From NCBI GenBank assembly GCA_016715285.1, contig JADKAO010000002.1, forward strand, positions 310,001-374,000: a stretch of DNA of 64,000 nt, read 5' to 3'. The notes beneath the pieces are model-generated. The model saw only the letters and a program-made list of their open reading frames with translations. It searched no databases and had not been told where the DNA came from. The position numbers and the translations under genes are program-made. Within the stretch, counting starts at the first letter, position 1. The number at the start of each line of letters is the position of its first letter. This document shows positions 55,685 to 63,784 of the stretch, one piece after another. This DNA is from Actinomycetales bacterium. Its GTDB lineage: Bacteria > Actinomycetota > Actinomycetes > Actinomycetales > Dermatophilaceae.

Positions 55685-56652
55685 CGGCATACGCGATTGA
55701 GGTCTGTGGCCTGGTGAAGAGATTCGGGGCCTACCGCGCCCTCGACGGGCTCGACCTAGCCGTCGTCCCCGGGGAGGTGCACGGGTTCCTCGGTCCGAAC
55801 GGCGCGGGCAAGTCGACGACGATCCGGGTCCTGCTTGGCCTGTACCGACGCGATGAAGGCGAGGTGACCGTCCTCGGCCTCGACCCGCAGACGCACCCCG
55901 CCGAGGTGACGCGACGGGTGTCCTACGTTCCCGGCGACGTGACCCTCTGGCCCAACCTCACCGGTCAGGAAGTCCTCGACGCCTTCGCTGGACTGCGCCG
56001 CGGCGGCGGTGGCGCCCCCGGCGGCGGTGGCGCCCGCGGTCGCGGCGGCCGTCGCGGCGCCGGTCGCGACCACACCTATGACCGCGCGGCGGAGCGCCGA
56101 CTCGTCGAGGCCTTCGCGCTCGACCCGCGCAGGACGGTTAGGACCTACTCCAAGGGCAACCGACAAAAGGTCGCGCTCGTCGCCGCCTTTGCGGCCCGAA
56201 CCGAACTCCTCATCCTCGACGAACCGACGACCGGTCTCGACCCCCTCATGGAGGAGGTCTTCCAGGACACCGTCCGGCACGCGGCCGCGGAAGGGCGGAC
56301 CGTCCTGCTCTCCAGTCACCTGCTCGACCAGGTGGAGCGCCTCTGCGAGAGCGTCACCATCGTCAAAGACGGCCGCGTCGTGGAGACCGGACGCGTAGCC
56401 GACCTGCGGCACCTCGCGTCGTCTCGGGTCACCGCGAAGGTGCCCCCCGCGCAAGCAGAGCCGCTGCGGGCCCAGCTCCGCGAGCGGCTCGGCGAGGTCG
56501 CAGCCGATGGCACGGTCCGCCTCGCGGTACCCACGGACGACATCCCCGCGGTCCTCCACATGGTCCTCGCGCATGGCGGGCACGACCTCACCTGCACACC
56601 CGCGGGCCTCGACGACCTCTTCCTGCGGCACTACGCGGCGGCTGCGCGATGA
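55681..56652 (+). CDS. ABC exporter ATP-binding protein (drug/polyketide exporter type)
   Basis: 323 residues, intact. GTG 55681: VKRFGAYRALDGLDLAV, Walker A GPNGAGKST (38-46), a signature read as YSKGNRQKVALVAA in place of LSGGQ, as in tetronasin- and daunorubicin-type exporters, Walker B LLILDEPTTGLDP and the H-loop SSHLLDQVE. Between the Q-loop and the signature lies a Gly/Arg-rich insert (about residues 107-129) that is atypical. Overlaps the permease gene by ATGA. Confidence 0.9.
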   Translation: MTAYAIEVCGLVKRFGAYRALDGLDLAVVPGEVHGFLGPNGAGKSTTIRVLLGLYRRDEGEVTVLGLDPQTHPAEVTRRVSYVPGDVTLWPNLTGQEVLDAFAGLRRGGGGAPGGGGARGRGGRRGAGRDHTYDRAAERRLVEAFALDPRRTVRTYSKGNRQKVALVAAFAARTELLILDEPTTGLDPLMEEVFQDTVRHAAAEGRTVLLSSHLLDQVERLCESVTIVKDGRVVETGRVADLRHLASSRVTAKVPPAQAEPLRAQLRERLGEVAADGTVRLAVPTDDIPAVLHMVLAHGGHDLTCTPAGLDDLFLRHYAAAAR

Positions 56653-58217
56653 CCCTCGCCCGATTACTCATCCGTCGCCACCGAGGGTGGACCCTGGCCT
56701 GGGTCGGCGTCATCGGCCTCCTCTGTATGACGTTCTCCTCGTATGCCGGTGCCTACTCGACCACGCAGGCCCGTGAACTCGCGGTTGAGGCCGCTCAGCA
56801 GACCGCCGCCTCGACCCTCCTCTATGGCCGGTTGGAGTCGCCCGGCACTCCCGCACAGATCTTCGCCTGGGAAATCGGCGCCTTCCTCACCCTCCTCGCG
56901 GGGGTGTGCGGCGTGCTCCTCGCGGCCCGCCTGAGCCGCGCCACCGAAGAGGACGGGACCCTCGAGCTCATTCGCTCCTGTGGCGTCCGCCCAGTCACCC
57001 CCCACCTTGCAACCTGGGGCTACCTCGGCGGAGTCGCCTCAGTGCTCGCGCTCTGCGTCACGCTCATCGTGGGTCGCCATGCGCCGCTCGACGGGGTCAC
57101 CTGGTCCGGTTCGGTCACGCTCGGGGCAACCGTCGGCGTCACTTTCCTCGCGCTCGCGGCAGCGACGGTACTCATCGCACAGGTCCTGCCGTCCGCCGGG
57201 CAGGCCCGGGCTGCGGGGTTGGGCATACTCGCGATCTCCTTCGCGCAGAGGGCTTTTGGTGACCTTCGCGGCATACCGGGGATTGCGTCGTGGAGTCCAC
57301 TCGGCTTGCGAGGCGCGGTAGGGCCGATGACCGATGACCGGCTGACTCCCCTGCTCATGGCCCTCTCCTGCGCCGGGCTCGTCGCCGTCACCGCCACCGC
57401 GCTCGCACTCCGGCGAGAGTATGCCGCGTCCCTCCTCCCAGCTCGACCCGCGGCTGACCGCCGCCTCCGGATCGACGGCCTCGGCGGCCTCTGGTGGCGA
57501 CTTCACGGTGCCGGGCTCACGGCGTGGGTCGCGGTCGGCGCGGTGCTTGTCCCCCTCTTCGTGGCGATGGGGAGCGGGGTCGTTGACAGCGCCAGCCGGG
57601 GCGATCTCTCGGGCGGATTCCTCGCCGAGCAGATGGCCGGCACCGAACCAGTCGAGGCCTACCTCAGCTACCTCGGCACCGTCGCCGCGCTCGTCGTCTC
57701 CGTGTATGCCGCGCTGACCGTGCTCAGGGCCGCAACGGAAGAACACAGCGGGCTCAGTGAAACGGTGCGCGGCACAGGTATTGCGCCGGAGCGCCCTCTC
57801 GCGACGGCTGCTGCCTGGGCGGCTTTGGGGTCGTTCGTCGGGCTCCTTGCTGCGGGCGTGATGAGCGCTTGGGTGGCACCTGCGGTCCTGTCGGGCCCTC
57901 ACGTTGCCGAATCCGCGGTGCGACACCTCGTCGGCCAGTGGCCGGGCGTCGCTGCCCTCGTCGGTGTGGCAACGGCTGTGGTGGGACTGCGGTCAACTGC
58001 CGGCGCGCTGGTTTGGGTCGGGTACGGCGGCAGTGCCGTCCTCGTGCTCCTCGGTTCGCTACTGCACGCGCCAACGTGGCTCATCGACGCGTCGGTGTTT
58101 GGGCATGTCCCGTCAGTCGGCTGGATCTCGGCCGCGCAGCTCGTCCTCCTGGCCGTCGGGGCGTTGGGATGCGCGGTCGGCCTGACCGGCATACGGCATC
58201 GCGACCTCGCCTGCTAG
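56649..58217 (+). CDS. ABC exporter permease (polyketide antibiotic exporter type)
   Basis: 522 residues, intact, with about twelve hydrophobic segments arranged as two related halves. MTLARLLIRRHRGWTLAWVGVIGLLC start, ARLSRATEEDGTLELIRSCGV and, in the second half, LRAATEEHSGLSETVRGTGI: the E-E/D-x-G-x-x-E-L loop repeated in both halves is typical of TnrB3/ABC-2-like antibiotic exporters in actinobacteria. Works with the preceding ATPase; likely exports a toxic or self-made compound. Confidence 0.87.
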   Translation: MTLARLLIRRHRGWTLAWVGVIGLLCMTFSSYAGAYSTTQARELAVEAAQQTAASTLLYGRLESPGTPAQIFAWEIGAFLTLLAGVCGVLLAARLSRATEEDGTLELIRSCGVRPVTPHLATWGYLGGVASVLALCVTLIVGRHAPLDGVTWSGSVTLGATVGVTFLALAAATVLIAQVLPSAGQARAAGLGILAISFAQRAFGDLRGIPGIASWSPLGLRGAVGPMTDDRLTPLLMALSCAGLVAVTATALALRREYAASLLPARPAADRRLRIDGLGGLWWRLHGAGLTAWVAVGAVLVPLFVAMGSGVVDSASRGDLSGGFLAEQMAGTEPVEAYLSYLGTVAALVVSVYAALTVLRAATEEHSGLSETVRGTGIAPERPLATAAAWAALGSFVGLLAAGVMSAWVAPAVLSGPHVAESAVRHLVGQWPGVAALVGVATAVVGLRSTAGALVWVGYGGSAVLVLLGSLLHAPTWLIDASVFGHVPSVGWISAAQLVLLAVGALGCAVGLTGIRHRDLAC

Positions 58218-58225
58218 CCGCCTTC

Positions 58226-58281
58226 GTTCTCCCCGCTATGCCGAACGTGCGTTGTGGCGCACGTTCGGCATAGCGGAGAAC
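58226..58281. terminator. very long hairpin terminator
   Basis: A 24-bp stem with one bulged C (58226-58251 pairing with 58258-58281) and a 6-nt loop, between the ABC permease (+) and secreted protein gene (-) stops. Its centre holds CTATGCCG, one base from the window motif. Confidence 0.9.
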
Positions 58282-58283
58282 AC

Positions 58284-59110
58284 CTACTTCACTGTGCAGT
58301 CGGGCATGTCGATCTGCCACGAACCTCCGACGGCAAAGTTGATCTCAAGCAGGGCGTGGAAATACCCACCCCGACCAGGCAAGACCGGCGCGACATGGAG
58401 GATGAACTGGTCCCCGTGTTCGCGATTGCGTCCGGCCCGGTGATGTCCCAGCTCGTAAAGCCGGTCTGGAACCACGAGGCGCCGGCAGACGGGGCGGGTT
58501 GCTTGAGCGTGGAGAGTATGCCGTTCACGCCAGTCACGGTCGCTGCACTCGGCTGGTTGACGCGGTTGAGCACACCAGTGACGTCAGTTTTGGTCGCTGC
58601 CTCGGCGGGAGTCCCGGTGCAGGAGAAGGTGCGCGTCTTGGCTACCTCGACCTTCGCGGTGCCACCGAGGGTGCACATGAGCATCGGCACCTGTATGCCA
58701 CCGTTGGCGCCGCCCGCGAACTGCACCTCAAGGTCGGCGTCAAAGAAGCCACCCGGTCCGGCCAGCACGCCCGGGGCGTGCAAGAGGTAGACGTCGGTAC
58801 CGGCATTTGCGCCCGTGATATTCCACGCGCGATATCCCGGATGAATGGCCGAGGCGCCGGCGCTTGCCGCCTTGCCGCGGAGCGAGTTCACCACCCCGCC
58901 GAGCGCGGCGTTGGTGACGGTGACGGCATACGGCTGGCCCTTGTCAGTCACCGAACCCGCGACGGTGTACTGCGTGCGGAAGTCGAGTTGACCCGTGCAG
59001 GAGAACGTGCGGGTGGGCGTGGCCGCTTCCGCGGGGGCGCCGCCCGCAACGAGCAGGGTCGCGGCGGTTGCAGCGACCACAAGGAGTCGGGCAAGAGTTG
59101 GACGGAACAT
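58284..59110 (-). CDS. secreted protein with two tandem ~120-residue domains, frameshifted
   Basis: ATG 59110 starts a clear signal peptide (MFRPTLARLLVVAATAATLLVAGGAPAEAA). Two related halves follow: the first has RTFSCTGQLDF, NSLRGKAASAGASAIHPGYRAWNITG, YLLHAPGVLAGPGGFFDADLEVQFAGG and MLMCTL. The second has RTFSCTGTPAE, STLKQPAPSAGASWFQTGFTSWDITG, then after a shift near 58395 ILHVAPVLPGRGGYFHALLEINFAVGGSW and DCTVK. Each half has a pair of Cys that could form a disulfide. An actinobacterial extracellular family of unknown role; the duplication is evident. Confidence 0.72.
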
Positions 59111-59216
59111 GCTGGTCTTCCCTTCGTCAAGAACGGCGCCAACGTATGTCCGCGATGGTTAAGCGAAGGTGTTCGCAGCGTTGCTATCCCCTCAACCCCA
59201 TCGCGTGCCATCCGCC

Positions 59217-59259
59217 TTCGATACCGAGAACCGCGTTGGGCCTCGTCGACGGGTATCGA
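59217..59259. repeat. single TCGATACC...GGTATCGA unit
   Basis: TTCGATACC at the left and GGGTATCGA at the right, with a centre of 25 bases (GCGTTGGGCCTCGTCGAC). Lies between the divergent secreted-protein and VapB genes. Confidence 0.85.
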
Positions 59260-59377
59260 TTGGGCCACCGATGCGCGGGCACGACTCTCAGCACACCGGT
59301 CTGCTCGCGACGAGGGTGATCTGCGCGCAGCCAAGCAGAGAAGCCCCGCCACGGCAGAGACTGGTACGATGGCACCC

Positions 59378-59623
59378 ATGTTGGTAACGATCGACAAGGC
59401 CGGTCGCGTCGTCATCCCCAAGGACATCCGCGACCGACTCTCGCTTGCTCCCGACACCGAGCTCGAAGCCACGGTCGAGGGCGCCGAGCTGCGCCTGCGC
59501 CCGATCCGCCGAGTGGGTCGCCGGATCGTCGAACGCGACGGCTGGCCCGCCCTCGAGCCCAGCGCGGGGAGCAGCGTCAGCGACGCCGACGTCCAGCGGT
59601 GGCGCGACGACGGACAGCGCTGA
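59378..59623 (+). CDS. VapB-type antitoxin (AbrB/MazE swapped-hairpin fold)
   Basis: 81 residues from ATG 59378 (ATG 59369 also in frame): MLVTIDKAGRVVIPKDIRDRLSLAPDTELEATVEG is the SpoVT-AbrB DNA-binding fold, followed by a C-terminal tail SVSDADVQRWRDDGQR that would bind the toxin. The PIN-domain gene follows 29 bases later. It should repress its own operon. Confidence 0.88.
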   Translation: MLVTIDKAGRVVIPKDIRDRLSLAPDTELEATVEGAELRLRPIRRVGRRIVERDGWPALEPSAGSSVSDADVQRWRDDGQR

Positions 59624-59652
59624 GCGAAGACGCTGCGAGGGGAAGAGTCTCG

Positions 59653-60075
59653 ATGGCACCCAAGCCGACGTATGCCGTCGACACCAGCGTCGCGGTCGCC
59701 GCCCTTGACGCTGCCCACACCGCGCATGCGTGGTGCCGCGACGCGGTCGTGACCCATCGACCCGCCCTGGCGGGCCACGCGGCATACGAGACGTATTCAG
59801 TCCTCACGCGGATGCCGGGCGACCTGGCCGTGGACCCGCCCGATGCCGCAGCGATTCTGGCGCACGTCTTCCCCGTCGTCGCCTGGCTCGAACCGCATGC
59901 GTGCAGCGCGTTGCTCGCGCGGCTCAGCGTGGTGGGGCTGACAGGTGGTGCGGTCTACGACGCGCTGGTTGGTGAAGCGGCGCGCGCCCACGGATGCCGA
60001 CTCTTGACTCGCGACCAGCGCGCCCGGCGCACCTATGACCTGCTCGGTGTCGACTACGAGGTCATCGAGCCATGA
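59653..60075 (+). CDS. VapC-type PIN-domain toxin
   Basis: 140 residues, intact. PIN residues: Asp10 in YAVDTSVAVAAL, Glu in AAYETYSVLTRM, Asp in GGAVYDALVGEAA and Asp in RLLTRDQRARR. Such proteins are Mg-dependent RNases that cut tRNA or rRNA. Forms a VapBC pair with the upstream gene. A copy of the window motif (CGTATGCCGTC) encodes TYAVD at the start, placing the motif across the first catalytic Asp. Confidence 0.9.
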   Translation: MAPKPTYAVDTSVAVAALDAAHTAHAWCRDAVVTHRPALAGHAAYETYSVLTRMPGDLAVDPPDAAAILAHVFPVVAWLEPHACSALLARLSVVGLTGGAVYDALVGEAARAHGCRLLTRDQRARRTYDLLGVDYEVIEP

Positions 60076-60148
60076 CGAGGCGCGCGCTGTCGGCACCCGG
60101 CTGGCGGCGGTCGAGTCGAGGCTCCGCATGATCGAAAAGGAACGCACT

Positions 60149-60595
60149 ATGTCCGCTGATTACGTCGTCAAGTCCCTGCCCGCCGTGCGCCTCGTCGCGC
60201 GCACTGCGACGTTGGAGTTCGAGCAGCTCTCGGAGCGGATCGGGCCGATGTTCGACGCCGTTGCCGCCGGGCTCGGGCACATTCCGGGCGCGCTCGCGAC
60301 CCCCATCGCGACGTACTCCATGACCGAGGCCGGCCTGGACGTCGCCACGGGCTACGCGTATGCCGGTGAGGCGCCTCCTGGCACCGAGGTCGTGGAGTTG
60401 CCTGCAGTCGATGCCGTATGCGGTGTCCATCTGGGTCCGATGGCGTCGATTGGCGAGTCGTGGCAGGCGATGCACCGGTGGATCGTCGACAACGGGTGGG
60501 AGTTTGCTGGGCCGTGTCGCGAGCTCTACGTCCGCGCCGAGGGTGAGGACCAGGCCGACTGGGTCACCGAGCTCCAGCAGCCCATCCGCCGGTAG
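60149..60595 (+). CDS. GyrI-like small-molecule-binding domain protein
   Basis: 148 residues: YVVKSLPAVRLVARTATLEFEQLSERIGPMFDAVAAGL, PIATYSMTEAGLDVATGYAYAG, VELPAVDAVCGVHLGPMASIGESWQAMHRWIVDNGWEFAGPCRELYV. This is the stand-alone GyrI/AraC effector-binding (SHS2) fold, which binds hydrophobic compounds. No DNA-binding domain is attached. Lies after the VapBC pair. Ligand unknown. Confidence 0.85.
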   Translation: MSADYVVKSLPAVRLVARTATLEFEQLSERIGPMFDAVAAGLGHIPGALATPIATYSMTEAGLDVATGYAYAGEAPPGTEVVELPAVDAVCGVHLGPMASIGESWQAMHRWIVDNGWEFAGPCRELYVRAEGEDQADWVTELQQPIRR

Positions 60596-60683
60596 CTACC
60601 CAATCAAGGGTCGCGCCTCGCCCAGCACCGTCGGCCGGGGCACCGGCATACCCAGGCACTTCGCTGCCTCCACTGGGCTTACG

Positions 60684-61172
60684 GTGGGAGATGTGGCAGA
60701 CATCTCGACAGGTGAAGCACGTGTCAGAGGGGCCCTCGCCGTGGCAGGCATTCCGTATGCCGTCACCCGCCACGGCCGGGTCAACTCCCTGACGGAGGCC
60801 GCTGCGCTCCGCGGCGTCGAGCCTCGTGACATCGTCAAGACCCTGGTCGTCCGCCGCGCTGATGGTGACTTCCTTTTCGTCTTGGTTCCGGGTGACCGTG
60901 AGTTCTCCTGGCCGCGACTGCGTGAACTTCTCGGCACCTCTCGGCTGTCCATGCCGGACGCCCAAGGCGCCTTCGTCGCAACCGGCTTCGAGCGCGGCAC
61001 GATCACCCCGTTCGGCGCGGCCCATGCGTGGCCCGTCTATGTCGATCGCGCCATCATGGGGCGCACGGTCTCCATGGGTGCCGGCGCTCATGGCGTGGCG
61101 GTGACGGTGGCCAGCGATGACCTCGTGCGCGCGCTAGACGCCACCATCGCCGATCTCTCGGAGCCCATCTAG
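60684..61172 (+). CDS. YbaK/EbsC-family aminoacyl-tRNA deacylase
   Basis: 162 residues from GTG 60684 (GTG 60693 possible). Family pattern: ALAVAGIPYAVTRHG, SLTEAAALRGVEPRDIVKTLVVRRADGDFLFVLVPGDREF with the active-site Lys, then GAHAWPVYVDRAIMGRTVSMGAGAHGVAV containing the conserved GxxxxG part. These proteins hydrolyse mischarged Cys- or Pro-tRNA. Not split. Copy of the window motif in the coding region gives PYAVT. Confidence 0.85.
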   Translation: MGDVADISTGEARVRGALAVAGIPYAVTRHGRVNSLTEAAALRGVEPRDIVKTLVVRRADGDFLFVLVPGDREFSWPRLRELLGTSRLSMPDAQGAFVATGFERGTITPFGAAHAWPVYVDRAIMGRTVSMGAGAHGVAVTVASDDLVRALDATIADLSEPI

Positions 61173-61271
61173 ACGTTGACAGCCACGCCCCGTGCCCTGA
61201 CGCGCACACGGTGTGAACGTCAGTGATCCCCTGAACCCATCACGGTGTGACAAACCGCATACCCTTGGCGA

Positions 61272-62249
61272 ATGCGCGCCGTGACAGTCCCAAACCCAGG
61301 TGGCCCGGAGGCTCTCGAGCTTTCGGACGTTCCCGAGCCCACGCCCGGCCCGGGCGAGGTCCTCATCGACGTCGTCGCAGCCGGCGTCAATCGCGCGGAC
61401 GTGCTCCAGCGGATGGGGCACTACCCCCCTCCGCCTGGCGCCCCGGCATACCTCGGCTTGGAGTGCAGCGGCCGGATCGCAGCCGTCGGTGAAGGCGTTC
61501 AGACCTGGCACGTCGGGGACCAGGTCTGTGCGCTCCTCCCCGGCGGCGGGTATGCCGAGAAGGTCGCCGTCGCCGCGAGCGCGCTGCTCCCCGTGCCGGC
61601 GGGCGTGTCGCTCGTCAACGCCGCCGCGCTGCCCGAAGTCGCGTGCACGGTGTGGTCCAATGTTTTCCTCGCGGGCGCGCTCCAGCCCGAACACACCCTC
61701 CTCGTGCATGGCGGGTCCTCGGGGATCGGCACCATGGCGATCCAGCTCGCGAAGGCGATGGGGGCCAGGGTGGCAGTCACAGCGGGGTCGGCACACAAGC
61801 TCGCGGTATGCCGTGAACTCGGCGCGGAGATCCTCGTCAACTACCGGGACGAGGACTTTGTGGAGCGGGTTCTCGACGCGACGGACGGGCGTGGGGCTGA
61901 CGTCATCTTGGACAACATGGGCGCGAAGTACCTCGGTCGGAATGTGGCTGCGCTCGCGCCTGACGGGCGGCTCATCGTCATCGGACTCCAGGGTGGCACG
62001 CGGGGCGAGCTCGACCTCGGCGCGTTGCTGCGCAAGCGCGGCACCATCTACGCCACGTCCCTGCGGTCGCGCACTGAGGCGGAGAAGGCCGCGTTGGTGG
62101 CTGGCGTCGGTAGTTATGTCTGGCCATTGATCGAGGCCGGGCGAGTGCAGCCAGTGATTCACGCCCGCTACCCGCTCGAGGAGGCCGCCGAGGCACACCG
62201 CGTCATGGAAGCCTCGACCCACGTGGGCAAGCTGCTCCTGACGATGTAG
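61272..62249 (+). CDS. quinone oxidoreductase (zinc-free MDR, PIG3-like)
   Basis: 325 residues, intact. MRAVTVPNPGGPEALELSDVPEPTPGPGEVLIDVVAAGVNRADVLQRMGHYPPPPG, ECSGRIAAVGEGV, CALLPGGGYAE, and the NADPH-binding LLVHGGSSGIGTMAIQLAKAMGARV. No zinc ligands, in line with the NADPH:quinone reductase group of medium-chain dehydrogenases (TP53I3/QorA-like). Full length; ATG 61272. Confidence 0.92.
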   Translation: MRAVTVPNPGGPEALELSDVPEPTPGPGEVLIDVVAAGVNRADVLQRMGHYPPPPGAPAYLGLECSGRIAAVGEGVQTWHVGDQVCALLPGGGYAEKVAVAASALLPVPAGVSLVNAAALPEVACTVWSNVFLAGALQPEHTLLVHGGSSGIGTMAIQLAKAMGARVAVTAGSAHKLAVCRELGAEILVNYRDEDFVERVLDATDGRGADVILDNMGAKYLGRNVAALAPDGRLIVIGLQGGTRGELDLGALLRKRGTIYATSLRSRTEAEKAALVAGVGSYVWPLIEAGRVQPVIHARYPLEEAAEAHRVMEASTHVGKLLLTM

Positions 62250-62284
62250 CTGAGCCCTACCTTCGCCGGCTCCACCCCTCCCCT

Positions 62285-62356
62285 TCCGCGGCCCTCGCCC
62301 GCGGCCCTCGCCCGCGCCCCTCGCTCGCGGCCGTCACCCGCGGCCCCTCACTCGCA
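62285..62356. repeat. GCGGCCCTCGCCC low-complexity repeat
   Basis: Five imperfect copies of a GCGGCCCTC(G/A)CCC word, 13-18 bases each, between the quinone reductase gene and the palindromic unit at 62358. No function seen. Confidence 0.6.
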
Positions 62357-62357
62357 G

Positions 62358-62399
62358 TCGATACCGCTGACCCACGCGGGCGTCGCCCTCGGGTATCGA
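62358..62399. repeat. single TCGATACC...GGTATCGA unit
   Basis: TCGATACCGC at the left, CTCGGGTATCGAATCC at the right. Lies just upstream of the padR promoter. Confidence 0.85.
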
Positions 62400-62426
62400 A
62401 TCCGACTGGGGCATTGCGCGGATCGT

Positions 62427-62468
62427 ATACTCGGTATACCCTCGCTGAGCAGCGATAATACTGAGTAT
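62427..62468. promoter_or_regulatory. twin PadR operators
   Basis: ATACTCGGTAT (62427-62437) and ATACTGAGTAT (62458-62468) are near-identical short palindromes with 31-base spacing, in the AT-richer stretch 45-85 bases before the padR start. Probable autoregulatory sites. Confidence 0.65.
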
Positions 62469-62511
62469 CCCATCGACGCCATTCGTCGATCGAGACACGA
62501 AGGAGGCACCT

Positions 62512-63102
62512 GTGTCCGTCAAAGACAGCCTCCTTGCCCTGCTCTCCGACGGCCCGGCATACGGGGCCAAACTGCGCGCCGAGTTCGACCGGCATACCGG
62601 TGGGGTATGGCCGCTCAACGTCGGCCAGGTTTACACCACCCTTGCGCGGCTGGAACGCGACGGGCTCGTTGTCGCCGACGGCGGACCCGATCCCGAGGGC
62701 CGCATCGCCTATCGCCTCACTCCTGCCGGCCACGCGCACGTCGCGCAGTGGTGGGCGTCCCCCGTCGACCGCACCGAACCCGCCCGCGACGAACTCGTCC
62801 TCAAACTCGCCCTCGCGGTCGCGGACCCCAGCGTCGACACGCGCGCAGTCATCCAGTCCCAGCGCAGCGCCGGGATGGCTCACCTGCAGCGCCTCACCCG
62901 GATGAAGGTGGGGCTCAACGGCTCGCTCCAGGACGCGGTCGTTCTCGAACACCAGCTGTATGCCGTGGAAGCCGAGTTGCGCTGGCTCGACCACGTCGAG
63001 TCGTTCCTCAGGCGAAGCCCAGCAGGGAGCCGGCCTCCCGCAGAGCAGACACCGAAGCTCACGACAGACCTCAGCACAGACAGGGGACCAACCGATGAAT
63101 GA
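62512..63102 (+). CDS. PadR-family transcriptional regulator
   Basis: 196 residues from GTG 62512 after GAAGGAGG. Winged helix: MSVKDSLLALLSDGPAYGAKLRAEFDRHTGGVWPLNVGQVYTTLARLERDGLV, then RIAYRLTPAGHAHVAQWW and the helical dimer part with LQRLTRMKVGL. Like other PadR proteins it probably represses the ABC genes with which its stop overlaps. Confidence 0.9.
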   Translation: MSVKDSLLALLSDGPAYGAKLRAEFDRHTGGVWPLNVGQVYTTLARLERDGLVVADGGPDPEGRIAYRLTPAGHAHVAQWWASPVDRTEPARDELVLKLALAVADPSVDTRAVIQSQRSAGMAHLQRLTRMKVGLNGSLQDAVVLEHQLYAVEAELRWLDHVESFLRRSPAGSRPPAEQTPKLTTDLSTDRGPTDE

Positions 63103-63784
63103 ACCGATTCTCACCATGGTCGACGTCACGCGCGTCCATGGAACCGGCGAAGTGGTTGTCCGAGCTCTCAATGGCGTGTCCTTGGAGATCCACCCCGGCG
63201 AATTGGTCGCTGTGATGGGGCCAAGCGGGAGCGGCAAATCGACGCTGCTCAACCTCGCTGGTGCGCTGGATCTACCGACCTCGGGAACTGTCTCGATCGA
63301 CGGACAAGTGACAACGGCGTTGCGGCCCAACGAGTTATCAGCACTGAGGCGGCGGCGTGTGGGGGTCGTGTTTCAGGACCTCAACCTCATCCCGTCCCTC
63401 ACCGCAGCCGAGAACATCGGCCTCCCGCTCGAGCTCGACGGCCGCCGGGTCAGTGAGTCGCGGCGCGCTGCCCTTGGTGCGCTGCGCGACCTCAACCTCG
63501 ACGAGTTGGCTGACCGGTTCCCTGACCAGATGTCGGGTGGACAGCAACAGCGCGTGGCCATCGCTCGGGCTCTTGTTGGTGATCGACGGCTGGTGCTCGC
63601 GGACGAACCGACCGGGGCTCTCGACTCGGTCACTGGCGACGGAGTGCTCGCCGTGCTCCGGGCGCGTTGTGATGCTGGCGCTGCGGGGATGCTCGTCACG
63701 CACGAGTCTCGCCACGCTGGCTGGGCTGACCGGGTGATCTATCTCCACGACGGCCGCATCGTCGACGAAACGACCGCGCGATGA
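63095..63784 (+). CDS. MacB/LolD-type ABC transporter ATP-binding protein
   Basis: 229 residues, intact: VDVTRVHGTGEVVVRALNGVSLEI, Walker A MGPSGSGKST, QDLNLIPSLTAAENI Q-loop, DQMSGGQQQRVAIARAL signature, LADEPTGALDSVTG Walker B, VTHESR. Partner permease genes (FtsX/MacB-like) are expected next; the frame after the stop opens with ATGA and runs into the repeat array at the window edge. ATG 63095 overlaps the padR end by 8 bases. Confidence 0.92.
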   Translation: MNEPILTMVDVTRVHGTGEVVVRALNGVSLEIHPGELVAVMGPSGSGKSTLLNLAGALDLPTSGTVSIDGQVTTALRPNELSALRRRRVGVVFQDLNLIPSLTAAENIGLPLELDGRRVSESRRAALGALRDLNLDELADRFPDQMSGGQQQRVAIARALVGDRRLVLADEPTGALDSVTGDGVLAVLRARCDAGAAGMLVTHESRHAGWADRVIYLHDGRIVDETTAR

